64,000 nt of DNA from the NCBI RefSeq assembly GCF_963169125.1, contig NC_084795.1, forward strand, positions 94,794,911-94,858,910. The letters run 5' to 3'. Every line of letters starts with the position of its first letter. Position 1 is the first letter of the stretch. Positions 21,572-33,100 of the stretch are shown piece by piece. The notes under the pieces were generated by a model. The model had not been told where the DNA came from. It made no database searches and worked only from the letters and a program-made list of their open reading frames with translations. The stretch comes from Humulus lupulus. Its lineage: Eukaryota; Streptophyta; Magnoliopsida; Rosales; Cannabaceae. The translations under genes and the position numbers were made by a program.

Positions 21572-23076
21572 CTGCATAAGCTCTTGCAAAGACGAGGTGT
21601 GTCTGAGCCATTTGACCCATAACTTGTGGGCAGATTTTGTCCAAGCACCAATTAAAGCGTCTTCAAGCATAACAGACTGCAATAATGAATGAGGATGAAA
21701 CAATTATTCTTTTTTTTATTCTTTTTTAAATAGCTCCTTGCCTTACCTACAAAATTTGAGAAACAGGAAAGTATAGCAATGACTACATAGGTACTTAAGA
21801 GAGAGTTGAACCTCTGACCTTATGGGATCAAACTATTAATGAATATAGGTAAAATGCTTGGAATCCATATGTAACTAACAGAAGTCATTTTGTATCATGA
21901 ACCCAATCACTACTACTCCAATGATTCTACCCAGATAAAGTTTCAATTGTTGCTGGAATTCAGCAATTTTCCACCTACAATGGCAAAAAACCATTGACAA
22001 ATATTTCGTAAGAAATTCCTGAAAAGCTCTAGTGAGAAATCTCTAAACAACATTTGGTATAAAAAAATTCAATTAATGGGGGCAAAATCATACAAGGAGT
22101 ACAAATTTCATAAGTAAACTTGTCAGCTGTTTTTTCTCCATCTGCTACTGATGGCTCAGCTGAATTAAAATTATGAGTCCAATTCAAGAGCCAATCAATT
22201 TATAGATTTTAACCAAACCAATCCTAGTCAAATTATTGGAAGAAGAAGCAACTAACTTCCATCGCCAAATTACTATTAATCATAATTTATAACAATCATT
22301 GCATGTTATTCATGGGATGACCATGCTAGATGATCTGTGATTACCTCCATTCTGATGCTGGATCCTTCACGAAGTAGATCAATCAAAGCTACCATGACAT
22401 TCAACTTTTCTTCAATGCTTAAATCTGAATATTCACCTTCCATCAGTCCTAATAGCCATGATTCACTAGGATGGCTCTCATCAATTTCAGTGTAGTCGTT
22501 TAATAAGCCATTTTGATTTTTTTTGTTGTTTAATTTTTTCACTTCTATAAGAGTGGAATCTTTTGCATCACATCTTGAATCTTCGTCGCTACTATATGCA
22601 TCACTCTCACTGAGGCCATCATCAACTGCTCCAAAGTCTTCGATATCTGACTGTAGCTCCTCTACTTTCTTAAGGATAGAGTTTATCCGTAGACGGTATG
22701 TGGTCAGCGAGATCTTTTCAAATAAAGTTATTTCACTTGATAACATTGAACATATTAAACACTCCAATTCCTCAGTAGTGCTGGCCAGTTTTAAATCAAA
22801 AATCTTCAAGACAAAACAAAATTCATTGCTGATATAAGTCTAATGTTTTTCTATTTTATATAACCGATAAAAGGAGAACGGCAGAAAAACAACATGTTCA
22901 ACTTGCTTTCATCTTTCTTCAGAAGAAATATAAGTGACATTTGAGTAACTTACTGGAAAAGACTTTGCCATGTCAGAAACTTTCAATCCATTGTTTCCTT
23001 GTTCTAGAAAAATTTGAAATAATGCACCCTTCAAAGTGCCAGGACGTAGACCGTACTTCACCATAAGATGCACTTC
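21572..23076 (-). pseudogene. Captured RLT3-like homeobox-DDT gene fragment (3 exons)
   Basis: Three minus-strand blocks look like exons in one phase. Exon 1 (23076-22954, 41 codons, acceptor TTTTCACAG, donor GTAAGT) contains LRPGTLKGALFQIFLEQGNN, the HARE-HTH-type segment. Exon 2 (22803-22345, 153 codons, donor GTAATC) has TTEELECLICSML and ITLFEKISLTTYRLRI, an acidic linker (SDIEDFGAVDDGLSESD), then the WHIM-type block ESHPSESWLLGLMEGEYSDL and SIEEKLNVMVALIDLL. Exon 3 (21676-21572, 35 codons, acceptor TTATTGCAG, donor GTAATC) reads SVMLEDALIGAWTKSAHKLW. All three exons are phase 0 and free of stops. Plant RLT proteins are ISWI-partner nuclear chromatin regulators; this piece lacks the homeodomain and DDT domain and cannot be a complete protein. 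The RLT3 assignment, and exon 3's membership, come from memory of family motifs. Confidence 0.72.
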
Positions 23077-23559
23077 CTGTGAAAACATGGACTTCTATTA
23101 TTTAGATGAAATGAAAGTACAAAAGTTATTGCAGATAATAAGTTATCATCTTAGAAATACAACCAAGGACACAAATTCCCAAGTATATCAGAAAAAGATG
23201 TAAATCTTTACATTAAGCACTCATAGAACGACCCATTACTTGGACCTTACTAGAAGTAGAAAACAAACCCATTCGATAAAATAAAGAAACCTTCATGAAA
23301 AGTCCCTACTCCCTAAATATTTGACGCAGCAAGCCCATAAATGATATGACAAAATCTGGATGCACTAGTATGAACTTTCAAAGCTACGCAACAACATATA
23401 TTGGCATTAAAAAAAAAGTTTTGCGGTAACAAAACTATAACAATATGGTTATTATTATTGACAAGGATAATAGCTACCACAGTTTTCCAGATTGATTGTG
23501 CATCATGCAAAGGCAAAATTAGAGAGGAAAAAGGTAATGAGTGCCTCACAGAAGACAGC

Positions 23560-24070
23560 CACTGTTAGTAATTTGATATTAATTTAGTATTTCAAGTAAA
23601 TTACATTTTCGGGGAAATTCCATCCTTAATTTGATATTAATTTAGTATTTCAAGTAAATGAAACCATATACCTGAAGCAACCTTTAGAAACTGAAAGCTG
23701 CTACACAGCCTACAGATAGAGATAGCTTGGAAGTTTATTCTCATCTAATTTCTAGAACCGTCTCCGATGGAGCTTGGAAGAACGTTAGCTGATAGAGGGT
23801 TTCCGATTTGCTTTCTGAGTTTGTGGTTTCCGATTCGGTATAAGTCTATGCGGTTTGGGGTTTCGATCTTTGCATTTGGGGTTTGGGGTTTGAGTCTGAA
23901 ATGCATTTGGGGTTTGAGGTTTGGGAATGAAATTTGTTTGGGGTTCGGGGCTGAAAGTGAAGGGAGAGAGACTTGTATAGAGGGAAATGAAAATTTTGGA
24001 GGGGTTTTATATTGGTTTCGCGCGAAATATATTATGGGTGAGGATATAATATTGGTTGCAAACAACTAAA
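23560..24070. other. Possible 5' leader of captured gene, with G-rich repeats
   Basis: Upstream of the captured exons (minus strand). It contains reiterated GGGGTTTG/TGCATTTGGGG motifs at about 23845-23945 and a TTTCGCGCGAAAT palindrome at 24014-24026. Both strands are open over about 100 codons because of the simple composition, so I do not call a protein. It may be the promoter or first-exon side of the captured or element gene. Confidence 0.35.
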
Positions 24071-24994
24071 TGACATTTGAATAATCTTTGTATTTTTTTA
24101 TAATATATTATTAAATTGGTGGATTACAATTCAATAATCCACTATTATATAAAAAATAATTTTAATTACTTTTACAAGAAAAAAAAATATACTAGAACAC
24201 CAGTATTATTTATAAAATTTTATTTAAAAATACTTCTTTTATTAAATATATAATAACTAATTGAATTAATAATTAAAAAAATTAGACAATTAATGAAAAC
24301 TTATTTTTTAACTAATAACTACTCTATGTTGCAAATTAATAATTAATACTTTTTTATGAATATATTTGTATAATATAAAATTTTAAAATTATTTTCAATA
24401 TTTAACTAATAAATAGAACAAATCATTTTCAATATTACACTAATTTTATAAATATGATAAAGAATAATGTAATAAAATTAAATTTAAGTATATTATTATT
24501 TATATTATAGCTAATTTAAATTTTAATATAATAATTATTAAATATAAATACAAAGTTAATAATATGAAAAATTTAGAAACAAAAAAAAATCTAGTTTTAA
24601 AAGTTTTTAATAAATACATAATTTTTATAAATATATATTTACATAATTTAGTTTTTTTTAAAATTAAATTATTCATTTAACAAAAGTAATACTTTTTAAA
24701 TTCAATCTATTCTCCATTTCTAAATTTTAATGTCACTTATTAATCATTCCAAGAAATAATACATAATTTGAGACATAAACCCTTCTGTTATCTCATTATA
24801 TAATTAAATTTAAATTTTAATGTAAAAACTATTATAAATACAAAAGTTAATAATATGAAAAATTTAGAAACAAAAAAAATTAGTTTAAAAGTTTTTAATA
24901 AATATATATTTAAAAAAATTTAGTTTATTTTCAAAATTAAATTATTTATTAATTATATCTTTAGATTTTTTTTATTTGAATTTCGACGATATTT
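24071..24994. other. AT-rich CACTA interior, right side
   Basis: Extremely AT-rich with an internal degenerate duplication: the TTAATAATATGAAAAATTTA block near 24556 recurs near 24848, roughly 290 bp later. No gene is seen. Confidence 0.55.
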
Positions 24995-25425
24995 TATAAC
25001 TGTCGGTATTGAGCTTTTATTAACTGTCGGCGTTGAGGTCAATAACAACAATTTTTAACTGTCGGCATTGGTCTTGAATAAACTGTCAGCGTTGGGGTCA
25101 ATAGAGACACATTTTAACTGTCGGCATTGGTCTCAAATTAACTGTCGGGGTTGGGGTCAATAGCGACACATTTTAACTGTCGGCATTGGTCTCGAATTAA
25201 CTGTCGGCGTTGGGGTCAATGACAACACATTTTAACTGTCGGCATTGGTCTCGAACTAACTGTCAACGTTGGGGTCAATAGCGACAGTCAAAAGCAACAG
25301 TGACAGTTATTAACTATCGGCGTTGGTCTCTATGCCTACAGTTTTTAACGGTCGACATAGAATCCCGCTAAGCAATTACGACAATCAACAGAGTTGACTG
25401 TCGTGGTTGGGTGTCGGGAAAGCCC
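24995..25425. repeat. Right subterminal repeat array of CACTA element
   Basis: About six units of roughly 60 bp combine a TTTTAACTGTCGGCATTGG motif with a TTAACTGTCGGCGTTGGGG motif, in the orientation opposite to the left array. This fits a CACTA transposase-binding region. Confidence 0.82.
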
Positions 25426-25440
25426 AATTTTGTAGTAGTG

Positions 25441-25587
25441 TCATCATAAGCTTCAAGAACACTAATACAAAAGACTCGTGGACCAGGGTTATTTTATAAC
25501 CTGAACCACATAAAATCTCGGTGTTAATCTTCTTTGTTTTTTTTAAGTTCTGTTATTAAGTTGATAGCGAAAAAGGCAGTCAACAAA
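25441..25587 (+). repeat. LTR-like repeat, right part
   Basis: Starts with the right TCA target duplication of the CACTA element and continues the LTR begun before 18719. It contains a GACTCGTGGACCAGGGTTAT block and ACCACATAAAATCTCGGTGT, an R-U5-like tail, and a likely 3' end at GTCAACA. Confidence 0.45.
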
Positions 25588-26021
25588 TAAATTTTTGCAA
25601 TGTACTCTTTTAATTTAATAATTTACAAATTATTTTGTTATTACTTTAATATTCAAACTATTAATTCACATTAAATTAATAGTAATTACTAAAATATTAC
25701 AAATTATAATACTTTAATACTTTGTATACGAAATCTTTTAAATTTAAATAAAAGTTATTATTATTATTATATAGATTATTTAATTGATTATTATATTTAT
25801 TAGTTATTTAAAAAGTTATCATAATTAAATATCTAATTAAATTCAAATTCAAATTATATATATTGTTAATAAATAAATATATATTATTAATAATAATATA
25901 ATAATTAGAAATTATTTATTAACAAATATCTTATCTAAAACTAAAAAAAATAGATAAAATTAGAAACTAGATAGAGTACTTTGGAGAGTGTCACATCGTG
26001 CTCTTCTTTATATATATATAT
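25588..26021. other. AT-rich spacer
   Basis: AT-rich DNA ending in a short TA-dinucleotide tract, which forms the target of the Mutator-like element. No gene is seen. Confidence 0.5.
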
Positions 26022-27121
26022 GGGACATTTACGACATAAGTACCCAAAGTTTTGGGTTTGTACCCGGTATAGACCTAATTTTTTTAAGCATGGAAAGTAC
26101 CCAAAGTCACTAAAAGAGTAATTTCATTAGCTTCCGTCCGTTATACTCCGTTAGCAGCTGACTGGAATAACACGTGTCATGTCCTTATTGGTCCATCTAA
26201 TGACTTTTTGAAACAAATATATTTTAATTGAAAAAATCATGAAAAAATACATTTAAATTTAATAAAAATATATTTTTAAGAAAAATATCAAATTTGATTT
26301 AATTTAAAGTCTTTTCTAATTAAAAAATTTAAAATCAAATTTTAAAATTAAGTTAAACTAAACTAAAACAAACAAAAATAAAAGTTTACTTTCCATCAAC
26401 AACACTCAAACCATTAACCACCAAAAATTCTTCAAAAACACATTACAAAATACACAAAACAAATACAAACCTAAAAATTTCAATTCCCAAATCAAATGTA
26501 AACCTAAAAATTTGAATACCAAAATACCATCTCAGTTCAATCATTACCTAAATTAGCTAACAAATGAGTTCAATATCCAAATGAAATACAAACTCATTAC
26601 TCTGGAATCTCATCATCACCATCGTCATCATCATTAACATAGATCCTAACCCCAACCCCAAATTTTGAATTTGAAACCCTAACCCCAAATTTCAAGAAGA
26701 AGAAGAGAAAATGGCTTTCGAGGAAGAAGAAGAGCAAGAAACACTGAATCTAAAAACCACGTCGCATCTCCCCACCTCGCCTTCGTCGTCTGTCCTTCGT
26801 AGCTCCCTGCCTCACCTTCATTGTCCATCCATTGCAGCTCCTCACCTCGCCTTCATCGTAGCCTAGCCATCTCTGAAACTCGCCTTCGTTGCAACTCCCC
26901 ACCTCCGCTATTCGTCGGCCATGGCTATGAAAGGTGCGACTGCACTCCCTAGGGTCGGTTGGGTTGGTAAGAGAAGGAGGGGAAGAAGAAAGATACGAGA
27001 AAGAGAGAACTGACAAAATTACTCTTTTAGTGACTTTTGGTACTTTTCCCGTTAAAAAGAAAAGATTAGGTCTATGCTGAGTACAAACTTCAAATATTGG
27101 GAACTTATGCTGCAAATACCC
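26022..27121. mobile_element. Non-autonomous Mutator-like element (MULE)
   Basis: The two ends form inverted repeats of roughly 100 bp: left GGGACATTTACGACATAAG..., right (reverse complement) GGGTATTTGCAGCATAAG.... Both continue through a shared CATAAGT(A/T)CCCAA, ATAGACCTAAT and AAAGTCACTAAAAGAGTAAT. It is flanked by a 10-bp ATATATATAT direct repeat (26012-26021 and 27122-27131), consistent with a MULE duplication, though in a TA tract this is weak. No transposase is present. The right half (26700-26960) is GC-richer, with a CACCTCGCCTTCRTCG motif repeated, and may be captured sequence. The open frame across it (27115-26750, minus) is low-complexity and not recognisable. Confidence 0.78.
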
Positions 27122-27131
27122 ATATATATAT

Positions 27132-27344
27132 AGCTTAATATAAAAAGAGTGTAGATAACAGACATTATTGGCTTTAATAGTTTCTTTTGTTAACTTTAAT
27201 GGAATATTCTAAATATTTAACAGAATATACTTTTAAAATAAATTAAAAATATATACTTATTAATTATATTAATATAAATTCAAATATTATAAAATATCAT
27301 TATTATAAGTAGATATTTATTAATTATATTAATATACATTCAAA
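27132..27344. other. AT-rich spacer with 80-bp tandem duplication
   Basis: A TTAATTATATTAATATAAATTC unit (near 27260) is repeated as a near-identical unit about 70 bp later, directly beside the start of element A, which makes the exact LTR start ambiguous. Confidence 0.45.
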
Positions 27345-27993
27345 TGTTATAAAATATTTTCATGATGACGTGGCACGGTCGAGGCGCACGTGGATAGCAC
27401 ATGACTTATTATTGCTAGAGAACTGGTCGACCAACAATCAGGTAGTAAAAGGAAAATTAAGCTGCTCGATGGGCACAAGGAATATGTTGAACAGTAAGAA
27501 AGAAGATGTGCTGACATATGTGACCAGATCTGATCGTAGGAACAAAGCTAGAATTCAAATAAAGTTATAAGTCAGAAATTTCTAAGATATTTGACCCTCT
27601 TTATATGTAAATATCATTATTTCTGTTATTATTCAAATATGCTTGTAACAAAACTTGAACATGGCCCATAGGCCCATGTGTACATCTTGGAGCCTATAAA
27701 TAGGATTCATGGGATTCATTGAGAGATATGCAATAATTGGTATTCAAAGAGAACAATTGTTTTTATACACGATTTTTGTATTCCACTTTGGAGCTTGTAA
27801 AACTTAGTAAACCCTAGTTTGCTGATCCCAGGTTTCAGCGTTTACATAAAATCATTAAGTGAACGTAGGTTATTACCAATCTCTGGGGCCTAACCACTAT
27901 ATAATCTTTGTATGATTTTAGTTCTTACATTCAGCTTAATAATTCTTATCGTTTTTAGTGACTCTATGTCATTGATTGAATCGTTAGTAAGCA
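27345..27993 (+). repeat. 5' LTR of Tat element A
   Basis: It aligns with 42107-42710 and with 53692-54070 plus 56155-56415. The end is well fixed: ..GTAAGCA at 27993, then TTTTGGTGC. The start is uncertain by tens of bases because of AT-rich duplication; TGTTATAAAA at 27345 is the best match to the TGTTTACC start of element B. A TATA box (CTATAAATAGG) lies at about 27697-27707. Confidence 0.75.
27697..27707 (+). promoter_or_regulatory. TATA box of element A 5' LTR
   Basis: CTATAAATAGG is conserved at the same position in all three LTR copies of this family (also about 42451 and 54034). Confidence 0.7.
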
Positions 27994-28012
27994 TTTTGGT
28001 GCTTTCATTGAG
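27994..28012 (+). other. Primer-binding-site region, element A
   Basis: TTTTGGTGCTTTCATTGAG follows the LTR end directly and is conserved in element B (42711-42729). It is not the initiator-Met type; I cannot name the tRNA. Confidence 0.55.
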
Positions 28013-28040
28013 AGCTGAACTCAAGGACTCCAAGATAAAC

Positions 28041-30170
28041 AATGGCAAAGAACTCCAAGAAAGTGGGTCAAACAGGGCAGACATCTGAAAGTGTGCCAAA
28101 TCCACCTCCTCCAAGAGATGTAGCAGAGGACGAGCCACAAGTAGAACTGGAAGAGGCAGAGATGGATGCTGAAACCTTGTGAACGACTTTGATAGTATTG
28201 CAAGAGGAATTAGCTACTCTTAAAGCTAACCAAGAGAATGTGGCTGAAACTATGGTGTTGCAGCATATGGAGATTGATCGGCAGCGCTGAGAACTGAATG
28301 AGCGGTAGGCTGACATGGATCATCGGCAGAGAGATGCCACGGCATCTTTGGAAGTAGCCATCCAGTTGGCTCGAGGACAACCTGCACCAACCTTTCAACC
28401 AGATCAGCCACCAAACTCTCACCCTCACCAAAATCCGCAGTCAGATCATCCCCAGTATCATCACAAACCACCACACCCAAGGAGTCCGCAAAGACCAAAG
28501 CAACCTTCCTTTGCTCAGCAGGAAAGGCAAACCCAAAATCCTAACAGAAACAACGAGCAGCAACCACCCTCTCAATCTGGTCGAGATAAAGTTCAACAGC
28601 ACAGGCAAAATAGGGACGAGCAGTGTCCCAGAAGCCCTACACGCCAAACATCTGGGGAACTGAACCTTCCTGGCAGGGGAAAGCGTCCCTCGGGAAGCAA
28701 GAGGCAGGTTGACTCAGGCTCTACGGTCTGAGATCCCTAACGACCTAGCAATGTTAGAGGACCCAACGACCAACCTAGGCCATTACCTGTTTACCGAGAT
28801 GGACCAGGTAGAAGAAAGTGGAACAGTGCGTACAAAGACGGCCATGACTACAATGAGGCAGACTTTGGTAAGAGGAACAGTGGTCAGCAAAAGGAGGAAA
28901 GAGATAGACAGCGGTATCCTCTGCCAATGGAGAACTAACTGACGAGCCAAAATGTTGAGGGACAACCTAACAACCCAACATCTTTGACCGACTAGGTGCA
29001 CGCGAATAGAGATTTAGGGATGAAGATCTGAGAGATGTGCTCAATGACCAAAGGGAAAGACACAACGAGTACTTCCCCCGGGCTCCAGCCGCTCCAGCAA
29101 TACCTGATGTTGTTCAGGCTCAAATAGATGCCTTGAATCAGGTTGTGCAGCAGGTAGTCGTGAATAAAATGTCCCACATAGAGTATGAGTGAAGAAAGGG
29201 CACCCCATTTGTTAATAGAATTGTTGTGGCCTGAGTAAATTCAAAATATCAGTTCTACCCAACTTCATAGGAGGAGAAGATCCAGTATCTTACGTAAACA
29301 AGTTTGAGATTCAAATGGACATCCAGAAGGTGTCCGAAGATGCTCGGTGCATAATTTTTCCTGCCACTTTGTCTGAATCTGCTCAGGAATCGTACTTCAA
29401 GTTCCCTCCAGCCATTATAGTTTCCTAGGAGAAGTTTGTGAAGGAGTTTTACGGACATTTTTATGCTGGTTGAATACATCCAATAGAGGCTAATCAGCTG
29501 GTCGACATTCGACAAAAGGAAGGAGAAACTCTCAAGGAGTATATACAGCGGTTTATGCGAGCATCTGCTTCGGCCAAAACTGTTGGAGACAAGGGAAAGA
29601 TGATGGAAATCACAGCTGGAGTGCAGCGCCATTCTCCCATCTGGAGTAGTCTATGGAAGAATGTAGTTAACACTCAAGAATTTCTGGATCGAGCAGACAA
29701 ATATATCAAGCTCGAGGAGGCCATTGCCAATGAAGGAAAGTCCCCAAAGGTCGACTAGGGTAAGAAGGAAGACCTGACCAAAGCCACCAATGGTTCTGGT
29801 AAACCCAACAGCAACGGCAAAGGTAACAGTAAGAATGGGGAAAAAAGGGCAAACACTGAACCAATGACATCTTATAACAAGCGTCCCAAACAAAACAGAT
29901 ACGAACCAAGGTTCACCAATTACACTACCCTGGTTGATAGTCACGCTGAAGTGTATCAGGTAAGTCATACCACTGTTCCTTTTAGGCGACCAGCCCTGAT
30001 CTGAGAAGACATATCCAAAATGGATATAACCAAGTTTTGTCGTTTTCACAATGACTACGGCCATGATACCAACGAGTGTAACTAGATTAAGGACAAGATC
30101 GAGTTCCTTATCGACATGGACATCTGATGAGATATGTATGAGTAGGAGGAAATTCTCAGCTCGGGGCAAC
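28041..30170 (+). pseudogene. Tat gag, element A
   Basis: ATG at 28041 (MAKNSKKVGQTGQTSESVPN) begins an acidic N-terminus, then a coiled-coil (LQEELATLKANQENVAETM) with a stop at 28180, then a long Pro/Gln/His-rich linker (28330-28730). The capsid-like core lies at 29250-29760, with GGEDPVSYVNKFEIQMDIQK and QLVDIRQKEGETLKEYIQRF. A basic linker follows, then a CxxxH-type knuckle (FCRFHNDYGHDTNEC, about 30034-30080), which is characteristic of Tat-lineage gags. Several stops and frame changes make it a pseudogene. Compared with element B it keeps its start codon. Confidence 0.8.
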
Positions 30171-33100
30171 GAGCAGGCACCTGTATGCCAATGCTCGCCT
30201 CCTCTGCAGCCAGCTCCTGTCGCTGGTACATTGCTGACTATCTGCGGAGGACCTCATATATCAGGTGACAGTGGTAAGGCAAGGGAGAGGTATGCCAGAA
30301 CCCTACACTACGATCAGGACATCAAAATGCTAAACGTCAAGGAGCTAACTCCCAAAAAACCTCAAACAGAGGAAGAATTACTAACTTTCTCTGAGCTGGA
30401 CGCACAGCATGTTTGATTCCACCACTTAGATCCTCTGGTCGTGGATGTTCAGATCGCCAACATGATGGTAAAATGAGTGTTGATGAATACAAGAAGCTCG
30501 GTCAACATTTTATACAAATCTTCACTGGAAAGAATGAAATTATCATTGCAAGATTTAGAACTATGCAACCAAACCATCTATGGTTTTTTGTGTGAGGGGC
30601 TAGCATAAACTGGGTCAATCAGACTCCCAGTCATGGCAGGAATAGCACCCGCGAATAGGACATTACTCGCTACTTTTATAGTAGTTGATTTTTCGTCCGC
30701 ATACAATGATGTGATCAGAAGGCCCATACTCGTCGATTTGCGAGCAGTAACTTCGGTCTGGCATCTGGCCATGAAGTTTCCAATTGATGTTGGTGTTGGG
30801 TATGTATTGGGAAACCAGTGATAGGCTAGAGAATGCTACAATTCCTCGATCACAAATGCAAGAAGAAGTTGATCGGGAAGAGGAGTCAAAAAAAGGTTGT
30901 TGGTGGTAAATGAGGCACAAGCCCAATCAAGTGAACAAGTCACCAAATAGAGCATTGCCCAAAGTGAGGATAGGGACTTAGATCCTCACTTTGGGGATTT
31001 AGAAGAAAACATTGGGCCTATGGAGGACCTCAAGGAGGTCCAACTAGAAGAGAAATATCTGACTAGGGTTGTGAAAGTCGGTAAAAACTTATAGACAATA
31101 ATAAAAAACAAACTGGTGGAGTTTTTGAGGAGGCACCAGGAAGTCTTTGCCTAGTCGCATGAAGATATGGTTGGGATAGACCCAGCAGTGATTAGTCATG
31201 TCTTAAATATAGACAAAAATCATCCACCAGTACAACAAAAAAGAAGGTTGCTCAACAAAGACAGATTTAAAGCCCTGAAAGAAGAAGTCGAGAAATTGAA
31301 GGAAAATGGATTCATCAGGGTAGTATTTTATCCATCTTGGGTCTCTAATCCCGTACTAGTTCCCAAGCCAAATGGTAAGTGGAGGGCGTGCGTGGATTTC
31401 ACAAACCTTAATATAGCCTGCTCGAATGACTGTTTCCCACTCCCAAGAATTTACTAGCTGGTCAATGCTACATCAGGACATGAAGTTTTGTCATTCATGG
31501 ATGCGTACTCCAGTTATAATCAAATTAGTATACATCCACCTGATGAAGACCATGCTAGCTTTCGAACAGATACGGGACTACTGCTACAAGGTAATGCCCT
31601 TCAATTTGAAAAATGCTGGTGCGACATACGAGCGACTAGTCAACCACATGTTTAAAGAACTGATCGAAACCAAAATGGAGGTTTACGTGATGATATACTG
31701 GTAAAGTCGAGAAAGGTCGGTGAACACATCAAGGACCTACAGGAATGCTTCAACATCTTGAACAAATATCAGATGAAGCTAAATCCTCTAAAGTGTTCCT
31801 TTGGTGTTCGATCAGGAAATTTTTTTGGATTCATAATAAACTCGCGAAGAATCGAATCCAATCTCGAAAAAACTTGAGCACTGATCGAGATGCAGTCACC
31901 AGCCAAAGTTAAAGATGTGCAAAGCCTGACAGGAAGAATTGCTGCCCTAAGTAGATTCATATCTAAGTCTATGGACAAGTGTGTCCCATTTTTTAATCTA
32001 CTCAAAGGAAACAAAAAGTTTGAATGGACAGAAGAATACGAACAGGCTTTTTCAGGCGCTCAAAGCCCATATGTTGCAACCGCTCATTTTTTCCAAGCCG
32101 GTCAAAGGAGAGACTTTGTACATCTACTTAACCGTAACAGAGTATGTTGCCACTGTTATTTTAATTAGGGAGGAAGACAACATTCAAAAAGTAGTATACT
32201 ATGTAAGTAAAAGGCTAGTGGGAGTGGAATTACGATATGTGCCTATATAGAAATTGGCTTACTGCTTGATACTAGCGTCTAGAAAACTACGACCTTACTT
32301 CCAAGCTCGCCGGATAATAGTGCTTACCTACCAGCCACTACGACAAGTCTTACAGAAACCAGAAGCCGCTAGTTGACTATTAAAATGGGCAGTTGAGCTG
32401 GGGCAGTTTGAAATTTCCTATCACCTCGAGCAGCCATAAAGGGACAAGCCTTAGCGAATTTCGTTGTTGGATTCACCGGACTCCCTACCAGTGAGCCAAA
32501 GATAAAGATAGATAATCAAAACCAAAATCCTGCCTGGAGACTATTCGTAGATGGGTCATCTAACGAGCACAATGCGGGGGCAGGACTGATCATAATAACC
32601 CCTGAGGGTCATCAGTTTAACTGTGCGATCAGATTCAACTTTACACCCTCCAACAATGAAGCTGAGTACAAGGCCCTGCTCGTAGGTTTAAGACTGGCCA
32701 AGGATATGAACATATAGTGACTCCCAGCTAGTAGTTAATAAGATTATTTGAGAATATCAAGCTAGGGGTCTTAAGATGGTTGCTTATCTAAATAAGGCAA
32801 AGGACTTACTAGCACAGTTCGAGAAGTATACTCTCCAGCAAGTACCTCGTGACCAGAACTTAAACGCCGATGCCTTAGCCAAGTTAGTAAGTGCCAAAGA
32901 TGCCGACACTTTGAGCATAGTACCGGTCGAATGTTTATTAACACCAAGCATTGAAGCGGAAGAATCCTCCCTAGTAATACAAGTTTCTGACACAGGACGA
33001 CTCCCATCATACAATATCTTGAACAAGGATTGTTACCAGCAGATAGGAATAAAACGAGGACACTTCAAAGGAAATCAGCTCGGTTTATGTTGTTCGATAG

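Larger units (their letters stand above)
18719..25440. mobile_element. CACTA (En/Spm) transposon carrying captured exons
   Basis: The terminal inverted repeats are CACTACTACAAAA... (18719) and ...TTTTGTAGTAGTG (25440). The match continues inward through GTGGGCTTTCCCGACAG, with one base different at the right end. A 3-bp TCA target duplication lies at 18716-18718 and 25441-25443. Subterminal arrays of an AACTGTCG-type motif occupy 18739-19065 and about 24995-25425. At 6722 bp it is long enough for an autonomous element, but I find no TNP1/TNP2 transposase. The interior instead holds exons of an RLT-like host gene, so this is probably a non-autonomous gene-carrying CACTA. It splits an LTR-like repeat. 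Confidence 0.93.

Noticed and set aside
23745..24069. Overlapping 100-codon frames on both strands
   Set aside because: Driven by GGGGTTTG-type repeats; no recognisable protein.
28210..28731. Several minus-strand open frames opposite Tat gag of element A
   Set aside because: Shadows of the Pro/Gln-rich gag linker on the plus strand; no support of their own.
29651..30169. 172-codon minus-strand frame opposite gag in element A (and 244 codons at 44217-44951 in B)
   Set aside because: Long because the sense gag is compositionally biased; hydrophobic shadow, not conserved as a protein beyond the gag constraint.
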